Source of the DNA: Microbacterium caowuchunii
GTDB taxonomy: Bacteria; Actinomycetota; Actinomycetes; Actinomycetales; Microbacteriaceae
Direction: 5' to 3'
Assembly (NCBI RefSeq): GCF_008727755.1
Contig: NZ_CP044231.1
Location: 558,001-622,000, forward strand
DNA: 64,000 nt
Part shown: positions 49,751 to 58,671 of the stretch, one piece after another
Numbering within the stretch: position 1 is the first letter of the stretch
Layout of the letters: each line of letters opens with the position of its first letter
Notes under the pieces: model-generated
The model's input: only the letters and a program-made list of their open reading frames with translations
What the model was told of the DNA's origin: nothing
Databases searched by the model: none
Made by a program: the position numbers and the translations under genes

Positions 49751-50782
49751 ATGACGGATCAGCTCTCCCTCGACCAGGTCTCCGTGCTCCTGGTGTGGAC
49801 GGCCATCGCGATCTACGCGCTCGCGTTCCTCGCATACTCCATCGATCTGGCTCGGCGCTCCGCGCTGGCCGTCGACGGGCAGGACTCCCGGGTGCGCGAG
49901 CGAGAGCTCGTCGGCGCCGGCGGTGAGACGATCGCGCAGGTGCGCGCGAGCGAGGAGGCCGCCGCCGCATCCCTGTCCGCGCGCGGCCGCGAGCGCTCCC
50001 GTCCGCTGTGGGCGCGGATCGGCACCTCCCTCACCTGGCTCGGGTTCCTGTTCCACCTCGCCGGCGACATCACCCGGGGCATCGCCGCGGAGCGGGTGCC
50101 GTGGTCGAACATGTACGAGTTCGCCCTGACCGGCACGATGCTCATCGTCGCGGTGTACCTGGTGGTGCTGTTCCGGTACGACCTGAGGTTCCTCGGCTCG
50201 TTCATCACCGGCCTCGTCGTGCTCCTGCTCGGCGGCGCGACCCTCGGCTTCTACGTGCAGATCACGCCGCTGTCCGATCCGCTGAAGAGCGTCTGGCTGG
50301 TCGTGCACGTGTTCGTCGCATCGCTCGCGACGGCGCTGTTCGCCCTCGCCTTCGCGCTGTCGGTGCTGCAGCTCATGCAGGCCCGCCGCGAGCGCAAGGC
50401 GGCGATGGCCGCGGACGGCGTCGGCGCAGGAAAGAGCTCGGGACCCGGGTTCCTCCGGACCCTGCCGAGCGCGGACAACCTGGAGTCGCTGGCGTACCGC
50501 TTCGCGATCATCGGGTTCATCTCCTGGACGTTCACCCTCATCGCCGGCTCGATCTGGGCCAACGACGCCTGGGGCCGCTACTGGGGCTTCGACACCAAGG
50601 AGGTCTGGACCTTCGTCATCTGGGTGCTCTACGCCGGCTACATCCACGCCCGCGCGACCCGCGGGTGGCGCGGGAGCCGGTCGGCTTGGTTGTCGATCAT
50701 CGGCTTCGCCGCGGTCATGTTCAACTTCACGATCGTGAACATGTTCTTCAAGGGCCTGCACGTCTACAGCGGTCTGAGCTGA
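49751..50782 (+). CDS. ccsB: Cytochrome c biogenesis protein CcsB/CcsA (heme handling)
   Basis: 343-aa polytopic protein of the heme-handling family. The WWD-type motif appears as SIWANDAWGRYWGFDTKEVW and conserved histidines lie in VVHVFVASLATALFA and LFHLAG regions. The acidic first loop and long C-terminal YIHARATRGWRGSRSAWLSI match the actinobacterial CcsB. It completes the synthase with ResB 4 bp upstream. Confidence 0.94.
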   Translation: MTDQLSLDQVSVLLVWTAIAIYALAFLAYSIDLARRSALAVDGQDSRVRERELVGAGGETIAQVRASEEAAAASLSARGRERSRPLWARIGTSLTWLGFLFHLAGDITRGIAAERVPWSNMYEFALTGTMLIVAVYLVVLFRYDLRFLGSFITGLVVLLLGGATLGFYVQITPLSDPLKSVWLVVHVFVASLATALFALAFALSVLQLMQARRERKAAMAADGVGAGKSSGPGFLRTLPSADNLESLAYRFAIIGFISWTFTLIAGSIWANDAWGRYWGFDTKEVWTFVIWVLYAGYIHARATRGWRGSRSAWLSIIGFAAVMFNFTIVNMFFKGLHVYSGLS

Positions 50783-50822
50783 CCCTTCCGTGCCGGGCGT
50801 GCGTGCGGTGAGGGTTCAGGGC

Positions 50823-51041
50823 ATGAACGGCTCTCGTGCGGGAGTCCCGATGTGGTTGCGGGCGGTCACCTGGGTGCTCGCGATCGGTCTCGCCATCCTC
50901 GGCATCGTGCTGGCCGTCGTCACGGGCAGCTTCTGGCCGTTGCTCGCCTTCGCCGGCCTCGCCCTTCCGATGATCCCGGTCGGCACGTCTCGCACGACCC
51001 GCGCGCGGGCCCGGCCTCGCGGTCCGCGCGCGGAGAGCTGA
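50823..51041 (+). CDS. Small two-helix membrane protein
   Basis: 72-aa protein: LRAVTWVLAIGLAILGIVLA and FWPLLAFAGLALPMIPVG helices with a basic Arg-rich tail (RTTRARARPRGPRAES). ATG 50823 is assumed; there is no clear promoter and only 40 bp from ccsB, so read-through from the cytochrome operon is likely. Function unknown. Confidence 0.6.
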   Translation: MNGSRAGVPMWLRAVTWVLAIGLAILGIVLAVVTGSFWPLLAFAGLALPMIPVGTSRTTRARARPRGPRAES

Positions 51042-51166
51042 CGCGCAGGATCGCACAGACTACGGAGAATCCCGGGCGGATCGTGCGGAGGCCGTGCGGA
51101 ACTGCGAAGTAGGTGACCCGGCCGGGCCGGCCATCCGCCGCTCCGGCGCCCGCGGCGCGGGGTTCG

Positions 51167-53224
51167 TCAGAGCGCGGATGCGGACAGTGCCGCGCGCGCG
51201 GACACGGTGCGGCGACGCGCCACCATGAGCGTCGTCGCGACGAGCGAGAGGACGGTCCAAACCAGCATCCCGGCCACACCCGCGGCGATGCCGCCGGACG
51301 AGGTGAGCGCGCCCAGCATCGCCGAGTACGCCGGAGCCGTGGGCAGGAACGCGGCCGCCTCGGTCAGTACCGTCGGCACGGTCGACACCACGCCGGTGGC
51401 GAGGGCGAGCGCTCCGGCTACGGCCGCGATCCACCGGCCCGCGCCGCCGAAGACGGCCACGAGGGCCTGGTTGACCGCCGCGAACGCGACACCGGCCACG
51501 ACGCAGAGCGCCGCGAACAGCGACCATTCCGCCCAGTCGTACGACGCCGCGAGCTGGACGATCCCGGCCACCAGCAGGCCCTGCAGGGCGCCGATGCCCG
51601 CGGCGGGCAGGAATGAGCGCAGCATCAGCAGCGCGGACGGCCGGCGGCTGGACAGCGCGCGGCGCGACACCGCCTGCAGGACGACGAACGTGCTCAGCCC
51701 GCCGAACCAGAGCACGAGCATGGCCAGCAGCGGGATGGCGGATGCGCCGAACAGGTTCGTGCCGAGGCCCGCCGTGGACACCGGATCGGCGACCACCGCG
51801 GCGAGATCCGTCGCTTCGTCGTCGGTGTAGCCCGGGATCTCCTCGACCGCCGTACCGAGACCGTCGGCGAGCGACCGCGTGCCGTCGGCGAGCTGGCCGA
51901 TCCCGGTGCCGAAGGCGTCCACCCCCGTCGACAGCTCCCCGGCGCCGGCGGCGAGGGAGCCGGTCCCCGCTGCGAGCTGGTCCGCTCCCGAATCGAGCGC
52001 GGAGGCGCCCGCAGCGAGCTGCGCGGCTCCGTCGGAGAGGCCGGCCACCCCGTTCGCGGCGTCGCGTGCACCCGAGGCGAGCGCGCTGACGCCGTCTGCG
52101 ATCCGGGTGGAACCGGCCGAGAGCTCCTGCAGGCCGGCCGTCAGGCCGCCCACTCCTGCGGCGACGACGCCCGCCTGGTCCACCAGGGCGGTGGCGTTCG
52201 GGAGCTCCGCCTGCGCGTCTTCCGCCGCAGTCGCGAGCGCGGCGCAGAACTCCGGTGAGGAGGTCGCCGGGTCGCATTCCGCAGCGAAGCGGGCGAGGTC
52301 GTCCGCCGCCTCCGTCAACGCGGCGTTGATGGCGGTCGTGTTCGCGGCGAACCGGGTGGCGGCATCGACCACCTCCGGGGGGATCGCCCCGGCTGCGGCG
52401 TTCAGTCCGTCGGCGATGCCACGGCTTCCGGAGGCGAGCTCGTCGGCCCCGTTCGCCCAGTCGTTCAGGCCGCTCGCCGCGGAGGCGGCGCCGCCGGCCA
52501 GCGCTCCGGCACCGGCGGCGAGCTGCCCGGCGCCGTCGGCGACGCCCCGGGCGCCTCCGGCGAGCTGCCCGGCCCCGTCGCCCAATTGCGCGGCGCCGTC
52601 TGCGAGGGCTCCCGCACCGGCGGCCGCCTCACCGGCGCCGTCGGCGAGTTCGCCCGCGCCGGACGCCGCCTCGCCCAGCTGCTCCTGCAGAGTCGTGAAG
52701 CCGAGGAACACGTTCTGCAGGTACGTCTTGGAGAGCTCGCTGCCGAACACCGCGGCGGCGGTCTGCGCGATCTGCGCGGTGATGGCGTCATCGACGATCC
52801 TGCCGTCCGGTGCCGTCTCCACCTCGATCGTCGCGCGCTGCGGGACCGATCCGGGCGCTGTGGAGGTCGCCGCCGCGGAGAAGTCGCTCGGGATGGTGAC
52901 GATCGCGCTGTAGGTGCCGTCCGCGAGCCCGGACGCCGCATCCTCCTCGTTGGAGATCGTCCAGTCGATGTTGCTGTCGAGCTCAGCCGACCCGGCGACC
53001 AGACCGCCGGTGAGCTGTCGGCCGAGCGGGACGAGCTGTCCGTCGATCTCGACCGCCTCGTCCTGGTTCACGATGGCGGCGCTCATGTTGCCGAGGCGCT
53101 CGGTGGGGTTGTACAGGGCGGCGACGAGGATGGCGCCGATGATGACCGGTAGCAGCAGCACGCCGACGAGGGTGACCCAGGTGATGGGCCGGCGGGACCG
53201 GGTGCGTTCCACGGGAAGACTCAT
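51167..53224 (-). CDS. YhgE/Pip-type membrane protein
   Basis: 685-aa envelope protein. One N-terminal helix (WVTLVGVLLLPVIIGAILVA) precedes a large exported region. Residues ~190-490 contain many copies of a loose LADGAGxLAxGAxxL repeat, typical of the YhgE/Pip family, predicted to form coiled-coil helices outside the cell. About five C-terminal helices (MLVLWFGGLSTFVVLQAV onward) follow. ATG 53224 overlaps the MmpL stop. The pair is controlled by the divergent TetR gene. Such proteins serve type VII-like or lipid/drug export and phage adsorption in Gram-positives. Confidence 0.9.
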   Translation of the reverse strand: MSLPVERTRSRRPITWVTLVGVLLLPVIIGAILVAALYNPTERLGNMSAAIVNQDEAVEIDGQLVPLGRQLTGGLVAGSAELDSNIDWTISNEEDAASGLADGTYSAIVTIPSDFSAAATSTAPGSVPQRATIEVETAPDGRIVDDAITAQIAQTAAAVFGSELSKTYLQNVFLGFTTLQEQLGEAASGAGELADGAGEAAAGAGALADGAAQLGDGAGQLAGGARGVADGAGQLAAGAGALAGGAASAASGLNDWANGADELASGSRGIADGLNAAAGAIPPEVVDAATRFAANTTAINAALTEAADDLARFAAECDPATSSPEFCAALATAAEDAQAELPNATALVDQAGVVAAGVGGLTAGLQELSAGSTRIADGVSALASGARDAANGVAGLSDGAAQLAAGASALDSGADQLAAGTGSLAAGAGELSTGVDAFGTGIGQLADGTRSLADGLGTAVEEIPGYTDDEATDLAAVVADPVSTAGLGTNLFGASAIPLLAMLVLWFGGLSTFVVLQAVSRRALSSRRPSALLMLRSFLPAAGIGALQGLLVAGIVQLAASYDWAEWSLFAALCVVAGVAFAAVNQALVAVFGGAGRWIAAVAGALALATGVVSTVPTVLTEAAAFLPTAPAYSAMLGALTSSGGIAAGVAGMLVWTVLSLVATTLMVARRRTVSARAALSASAL

Positions 53225-56001
53225 GCGAGGACCTCTGTGTCGGTGATCGCGGTCGGCAGCGAGATCGGTTCGATCCCGCGCAGGCCCGCGTCGATGAGGA
53301 GAGTGCGTGCCGCCGCGACGTCGGCGGGGGTCCCGGCGACGGTGGCGACGACGGTGAGGGAGCGCCCGGATGCGGCATCCCGCAGCATCCCCAGCGCGTG
53401 ATCGCGGGCGGCGCGGGGGAGGCGCTCGAGCGTGTCGAAGCCCTCCAGGACGACGAGGACGGGCGACCCCGCCAGAGCGCGGCGGAGTTCGGCGACGGGA
53501 TCCTCCGTGGACCCGAGCAGGGCGAGGGAGACGCGGGCGCGCACCCAGGCGGCGCGCTCGGGGAGCAGGTGGCCCGCGACGCGCAGGCGGCCGTCGCTCG
53601 GGGAGAGGCGCCCCGCGATCGTCAGCGCGAGCGCGCGCGCCGCATGCGGGTCGTCCGCCGTGACGACGAGCGCGTCGCCCGGACGCACCCGGAGATCGAC
53701 CGGGCCGTAGACCGGTGCATCGGCGGTGTCCCGGAGCGCCAGACCCTCCGAGACCACGACGACCGTGGATCCGTCGCCCTCCCAGTTCGCCAGGGCGAGC
53801 TCGCGCTCGACGGCCTCGCCCTCGATGTCGAAGTGCGGCAGGAGACGGTCGAGCCAGCGCGGCATCCACCAGGCGCGCGTGCCCAGCAGCGCCATGACGG
53901 CGGGCACGAGCGTCATCCGGACCAGGAAGGCGTCGATCGCGATGCCGGCGGCGAGACCGAGGGCGATCGGTTTGAGGCTGGAATCGCCCTCCGGGATGAA
54001 CGCCGCGAAGACGGCGAACATGATGACGGCGGCGGCCGTGACCACGCGGGCGGATGCGGTGAAGCCGCTGCGCACGGCCTCGATCGCCATCCGGCGCCCG
54101 ACGCGGCCGCCGGCGGCACGGCGGGCGTGCACGTAGTCCTCCCGCATCCGGGAGACGAGGAAAACCTCGTAATCCATCGCGAGGCCGAACAGGACGCCCA
54201 TCAGCACGATCGGCATGAAGCTGATGATGGGTCCGGTGCGGGCGACGTGGAGCGCGTCGGCGAACCAGCCCCATTCGAACACGGCGGCGACCACGCCGAA
54301 TGCGGCAGCGACCGACAGCAGGTAGCCCAGTGCCGCCTTGATGGGCACCCAGACCGAGCGGAACACCACCATCAGCAGGATGAGCGAGAGCCCCACCACG
54401 AACAGGCCGAAGGGGAGCAGCGCCCCGCCGAGCCGGTCCGAGATGTCGATCGCGACTGCCGTGAAGCCGGTCACCTGGAGGTCGACGCCGTACTCGTCCA
54501 GCAGCCTGTCGTGCTGGGCGCGGAGTTCGCGTACGAGGTCTGCGGTCGCCGGGTCGTCCGGGGCGGTCTCCGGGACGATCTGCACGATGCCGGTGTCGGC
54601 GGTCTCGTTCGGGGTGGCCAGGGCCACCTCCTTCACGCCCGGGATCCGCTCGATCTCCTCGCCGAGGTCGGTCATCAGGGTGAGCGGATCGTTGGAGGTG
54701 ACGATCGTGCCGGTCATGATCAGCGGACCGTTGGCGCCCGGGCCGAAGTGCTCGCTCGTGAGGTCGTAGGCGATGCGGGCGGGGTCGTCCTTCGGGAGCT
54801 GTCCGGCGTTCGGCAGGGCCAGGGCGAGGTTCAGCGCGGGGATCGCCATGACGCCGAGCGTCACGACCACGGTGATCGTCGTCACGACCGGATGGCGCGT
54901 CACGAGGGAGACCCACCGTGCGGCGAACCCGCGCGAGCGCGCGGCGGGGGCGGCGTCCTTCCGTGGGCGTCGACGTCGCCATCCGAGGACCCGTCCCTTC
55001 ACGAGCCCGAGGAGGGCGGGGGTGAGGGTGACGGCGACGGCGACCGCGATGGCGACGGCGACCGCGGCGGCCACGCCCATCGTGGTGAGGAACGGGATCC
55101 CGGCGAAGCCGAGTCCGATGAGCGCGATCAGCACGGTGATGCCGGCGAAGACCACGGCCGAGCCGGCGGTGCCGGTCGCTCGCGCGGCGGATTCCTCGGG
55201 GTCAGTCCCGTCGCGGGTCTGATCCTGGTGCCGGGAGATGATGAACAGCGAGTAGTCGATGCCGACCGCGAGCCCCAGCATCAGCGCGAGCAGGGGCGTC
55301 GTGGAGGACACCGAGGCGAACGCCGTGGCGACGAAGATCAGCGCCATCGACAGTCCCACGCCGAGTACCGCGGTGAGCAGGGGCAGACCCGCGACCACGA
55401 ACGACCGGAAGGTCACGATGAGCACGACCAGGGCGATGGCGAGCCCCAGCAGCTCGGTGACGGTGACGCCCGGCACGGAGAGCGCGAAGAGGTCGCCGCC
55501 CAACTGCACCTGGGAGCCGTCCGGCAGCTGCCCGGCGAAGTCGTCGACGATGTCCTCGAGCGCCGTGACCGTCTCCTCCGGCACCTCGGTGCTCTGCCCG
55601 GCGAACTGCATCCGTACGATCGCCGCGCCCTCGTCGTCCGAGACGCTGCCGCTGATCATGTCGTCGAACGGGTCCGTGACGGCCAGGACGCCGTCGAGGT
55701 CCTCGATGTCGGCGATGGCCCCGCCGATCGCGTCCCGGTAGGGCGGGTCCGTCACCGACTGTCCATCGTCGGCGACGACGATGAACTGCGCGTTCGTCCC
55801 GCTGACCTGCGGGAAGGTGCGGTTGAGCTGCTCCAGGCCCGCCTGCGATTCGGTGCCCGGGATGGTGAAGCTGTTGTCCGTGCCCTTCATGAACAGCCCG
55901 GCGCCCGCGCCCGCGAGGGCGAGCAGGAGCACCCAGCCGAGGAGGACCCGCCAGGGGTGCCGGTACGACCAGCGGCCGAGCGAGTACAGGAGCGTGGACA
56001 C
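53221..56001 (-). CDS. MmpL/RND-type transporter with C-terminal degenerate ABC-ATPase-like domain
   Basis: 926 aa. Residues 1-740 are an MMPL transporter with two copies of a helix-loop-five-helix unit: LMLGLAVGIDYSLFIISRHQ and VLMGVLFGLAMDYEVFLVSR contain the proton-relay Asp residues. The C-terminal ~185 residues resemble an ABC ATPase fold: YGPVDLRVRPGDALVVTADD (Walker A place but no Gly-Lys-Ser), DGRLRVAGHLLPE, then VLVVLEGFDTLERLPR in the Walker B position (DEP lost). No signature motif. GTG 56001 has GGAGG 5 nt upstream. It exports lipids, siderophores or drugs; the fused domain may regulate the pump. Confidence 0.88.
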   Translation of the reverse strand: MSTLLYSLGRWSYRHPWRVLLGWVLLLALAGAGAGLFMKGTDNSFTIPGTESQAGLEQLNRTFPQVSGTNAQFIVVADDGQSVTDPPYRDAIGGAIADIEDLDGVLAVTDPFDDMISGSVSDDEGAAIVRMQFAGQSTEVPEETVTALEDIVDDFAGQLPDGSQVQLGGDLFALSVPGVTVTELLGLAIALVVLIVTFRSFVVAGLPLLTAVLGVGLSMALIFVATAFASVSSTTPLLALMLGLAVGIDYSLFIISRHQDQTRDGTDPEESAARATGTAGSAVVFAGITVLIALIGLGFAGIPFLTTMGVAAAVAVAIAVAVAVTLTPALLGLVKGRVLGWRRRRPRKDAAPAARSRGFAARWVSLVTRHPVVTTITVVVTLGVMAIPALNLALALPNAGQLPKDDPARIAYDLTSEHFGPGANGPLIMTGTIVTSNDPLTLMTDLGEEIERIPGVKEVALATPNETADTGIVQIVPETAPDDPATADLVRELRAQHDRLLDEYGVDLQVTGFTAVAIDISDRLGGALLPFGLFVVGLSLILLMVVFRSVWVPIKAALGYLLSVAAAFGVVAAVFEWGWFADALHVARTGPIISFMPIVLMGVLFGLAMDYEVFLVSRMREDYVHARRAAGGRVGRRMAIEAVRSGFTASARVVTAAAVIMFAVFAAFIPEGDSSLKPIALGLAAGIAIDAFLVRMTLVPAVMALLGTRAWWMPRWLDRLLPHFDIEGEAVERELALANWEGDGSTVVVVSEGLALRDTADAPVYGPVDLRVRPGDALVVTADDPHAARALALTIAGRLSPSDGRLRVAGHLLPERAAWVRARVSLALLGSTEDPVAELRRALAGSPVLVVLEGFDTLERLPRAARDHALGMLRDAASGRSLTVVATVAGTPADVAAARTLLIDAGLRGIEPISLPTAITDTEVLA

Positions 56002-56032
56002 GGGCGCCTCCGGGGCTGCGATGTCGCTGGTC

Positions 56033-56080
56033 GATACAGATTCGTATCGGATACAGGTGTGTATCCTAATCTCCGTATCC
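56033..56080. promoter_or_regulatory. Tandem GATAC-N6-GTATC operators of the TetR/MmpL divergent promoter
   Basis: Two adjacent palindromes, GATAC-N6-GTATC (56033-56048) and GGATAC-N6-GTATCC (56049-56066), plus a third half-site GTATCC (56075-56080), in the 124-bp gap. TAGGAT on the minus strand overlaps them. A TetR dimer pair bound there would block both directions. Confidence 0.75.
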
Positions 56081-56125
56081 GACCGCACCCTGGGCGTCGG
56101 ATGGGAACCGCGGAGGGGAGCGAGC

Positions 56126-56767
56126 ATGACCGAGGCTCCGGTCGGGACGTCATCACCGCGCAGCAGGGAGAACACCCGAGCGCGGCTCATGGCCGCCGCC
56201 TCCGAGGTCTTCGCGGAGTCGGGCCTCGACGGCGCCTCGGTCGAGGCGATCAGCGAGCGTGCCGGCTTCACCCGCGGCGCGTTCTACTCCAACTTCGCGA
56301 CGAAGGAGGAGCTGTTCGCGGGGATGATGCAGCGCGTATCCGAGCAGAAGCTCGAGCGCGTCTCCTCCCGGATCCGGGAACTCGAGGACGAGGGTGCCGC
56401 GCAGGCCTCTCCCGCCGACATCGTGATGCGCGTGCTGGACCTCGAGGGCGAGGACCGTGCCGGGATCGTGCTCATGAGCGAGATCCGCACCAACGCGATG
56501 CGGGACCGGCGGCTCGCATCCGCATACCTGGAATGGCAGGAGGCGATGGTCGAGCGCGTGACCGGCATCATCGCCGACCTGGCCACCCGGTACGGGCTGC
56601 GGTTGCGGCTGCCCGCGGCCGACGCTGCGCGGCTGCTGATCCAGAACTGGGATTCCGCCGCCGTGCACGCGGTCATCGCCGACCTGGACGCGGATGCGAC
56701 ACTCCGGCTCGTGGCCGAGCGCACGGCACTGCTGGCCTCCGCCATCGCGGACGGCCCGATCGACTGA
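56126..56767 (+). CDS. TetR-family regulator of the MmpL-YhgE pair
   Basis: 213-aa repressor: RLMAAASEVFAESGLDGASV, then EAISERAGFTRGAFYSNFATKEELF is the classic TetR HTH. The C-terminal domain is a ligand-binding helical bundle (AERTALLASAIADG end). ATG 56126 has GAGGGGAG upstream. Divergent orientation and tandem palindromes between the genes indicate it represses the exporter genes and probably itself. Confidence 0.92.
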   Translation: MTEAPVGTSSPRSRENTRARLMAAASEVFAESGLDGASVEAISERAGFTRGAFYSNFATKEELFAGMMQRVSEQKLERVSSRIRELEDEGAAQASPADIVMRVLDLEGEDRAGIVLMSEIRTNAMRDRRLASAYLEWQEAMVERVTGIIADLATRYGLRLRLPAADAARLLIQNWDSAAVHAVIADLDADATLRLVAERTALLASAIADGPID

Positions 56768-56800
56768 AGCCGCGCTGTCGTGACCGGCCCGTGTGCGGCG

Positions 56801-57781
56801 TCAGCGCGCCAGCAGGGCGTGGCAGCGGGCGAGTCGCTCGAACCACCAGTCGCGGCGTTCCGGGGAGGCCGCGAAGGCGCGCAGCAGGTCCGGCTCCGGG
56901 ACCGCGCGCCGCACCACGATGGATCCGCCCTCCGCGCGCAACGGAGCGGAGGTCACGTCCGCCGCCAGCAGAGACGCGGTGCCGAGGCCGCAGTCGAACT
57001 CCAGGTCCGGCAGTGCCGCCGCCAGGGCGAGCCCCATCCCGAGTCCCACCGAGGTGTCCAGGGCGCTGGAGACGACGGCGGGCAGGCCCGCCTCCGCGAC
57101 GATCTCGAGCGCACGACGCACGCCGCCGAGCGGCGCGGCCTTCACCACGATCAGGTCGGCGGCGCCCTCGCGGGCGACCCGCAGGGGATCCTCGGCCTTG
57201 CGCACGCTCTCGTCCGCGGCGATGGGGATGTCCGCATGCCGCACGCGCTCGCGCAGCTCCGCCAGCTCGGGGACCGTGGCGCAGGGCTGCTCGGCGTACT
57301 CCAGGTCGAACGGGGCGAGAGCGTAGAGGGCGTGCTCGGCCTCGTCGACGTTCCAGGCGCCGTTCGCATCGATGCGCACCCGCCCCTCCGGGCCCATCGC
57401 CTCCCGGACGGCCCGCACCCGCGCCACATCGTCGGCGAGGGTCTGGCCGCGCTCGGCCACCTTGACCTTCGCGGTCCGGCAGCCGTCGAAGTGCGACAGC
57501 ACCTCCACGGCGCGTCCGGCGTCGACGGCGGGGATCGTCGCGTTGACCGGGATGCTCTCGCGCAGCGGATGCGGCTGCTCCCGCCAGGCGAAGTCCACGG
57601 CAGCGGCGAGCCACGCGGCGGCCTCCGCATCGTCGTACTCCACGAAGGGGGAGAACTCGGCCCATCCCTCGGGTCCTTCGAAGACGAGGGCCTCCCGCAC
57701 CTCGATCCCGCGGAACCGCGTGCGCAGGGGAAGGGCCACGACGTGCGCCTCGGCACGCACCTGGGCGAGATCCGGAACCAT
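56801..57781 (-). CDS. menC: o-Succinylbenzoate synthase
   Basis: 326-aa enolase-superfamily enzyme of menaquinone synthesis. The KxK catalytic lysine is in RTAKVKVAERG, metal ligands are in VRIDANGAWN, LEYAEQPC and IAADESVRK, and the second catalytic lysine is in LIVVKAAPLGGV. ATG 57781 lies 6 nt after CAGGAT. It is divergent from the LLM-menB-menE-menA cluster; menD follows further downstream. Confidence 0.94.
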   Translation of the reverse strand: MVPDLAQVRAEAHVVALPLRTRFRGIEVREALVFEGPEGWAEFSPFVEYDDAEAAAWLAAAVDFAWREQPHPLRESIPVNATIPAVDAGRAVEVLSHFDGCRTAKVKVAERGQTLADDVARVRAVREAMGPEGRVRIDANGAWNVDEAEHALYALAPFDLEYAEQPCATVPELAELRERVRHADIPIAADESVRKAEDPLRVAREGAADLIVVKAAPLGGVRRALEIVAEAGLPAVVSSALDTSVGLGMGLALAAALPDLEFDCGLGTASLLAADVTSAPLRAEGGSIVVRRAVPEPDLLRAFAASPERRDWWFERLARCHALLAR

Positions 57782-57864
57782 GCCCCCATCCTGCACCCGG
57801 GCGCCGGGCGGAACGGGCGCGGCGCGACAGACGGCACCGTCGTCCCCGGTCATAGGCTGGCGGT

Positions 57865-58671
57865 ATGCCTCTTCTCGACACCCCGGTGCGCCTCGGCGTC
57901 CAGCTCGAACCCCAGCAGGTCTCCTACGAGCAGCTGCGCGACGCGGTCCTGCGTCTCGAGGACATGGGGGTGGATCTGCTGTTCAACTGGGACCACTTCT
58001 TCCCGCTGCACGGAGACCCGGACGGCGCGCACTTCGAGTCGTGGACCATGCTCGCGGCATGGGCGGAGCAGACCGAACGGGTCGAGTTCGGTGCCCTGGT
58101 GAACTGCAACAGCTACCGCAACCCGGACCTGCAGGCGGACATGGCCCGCACGATCGACCACATCAGCGCCAAGGGCGGCGTCGGGCGCTTCGTGTTCGGT
58201 ACCGGCTCGGGCTGGTTCCAGCGGGACTACGACGAATACGGGTACGAGTTCGGTACCGCCGGATCCCGCCTGAACGACCTCGCCGCGGGACTCGACCGGG
58301 TGACCGCCCGCTGGGCGAAGCTGAACCCCGCGCCCACCCGCCGCATCCCGGTGCTCATCGGAGGCAAGGGGGAGCAGAAGACCCTGCGCATCGTCGCACG
58401 CCACGCCGACATCTGGCACAGCTTCGTGTCCCCGGACGAGGTGGCCCACAAGCTGGGCGTCATCGAGCGCTGGGCGGAGACGGAGGGCACCGACGTCTCC
58501 GGTCTGACCGTCTCCAACGATCTGAAGGGCCGCGGGACGGCGGATGCGGACGCGCTCCACGCGGCCGGGACGCGCCTGTTCACGCTCGGCTTCTCCGGGC
58601 CCGACTACGACTACGACGCCGTGCGCAACTGGCTGCGCTGGCGCGACGACAAGAACGGAGGGCGCGCATGA
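57865..58671 (+). CDS. LLM-class F420-type oxidoreductase in the men cluster
   Basis: 268-aa luciferase-like enzyme with VDLLFNWDHFFPLHGDP, ERVEFGALVNCNSYRNPDLQ, GRFVFGTGSGWFQRDYDEYG and IPVLIGGKGEQKTLRIVARHAD. The GTGSGWFxxDYDEYGYEFG signature is common in actinobacterial F420 enzymes. ATG 57865 is 6 nt after TAGGCT. Its stop overlaps the menB ATG (ATGA), so it is translationally coupled to a menaquinone gene. Confidence 0.88.
   Translation: MPLLDTPVRLGVQLEPQQVSYEQLRDAVLRLEDMGVDLLFNWDHFFPLHGDPDGAHFESWTMLAAWAEQTERVEFGALVNCNSYRNPDLQADMARTIDHISAKGGVGRFVFGTGSGWFQRDYDEYGYEFGTAGSRLNDLAAGLDRVTARWAKLNPAPTRRIPVLIGGKGEQKTLRIVARHADIWHSFVSPDEVAHKLGVIERWAETEGTDVSGLTVSNDLKGRGTADADALHAAGTRLFTLGFSGPDYDYDAVRNWLRWRDDKNGGRA

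Noticed and set aside
51900-52700. Repetitive DNA within the YhgE gene as a mobile repeat
   Set aside because: The repetition is at protein level (LADGA-type heptad-like repeats) and codons vary, so it reflects the protein fold.
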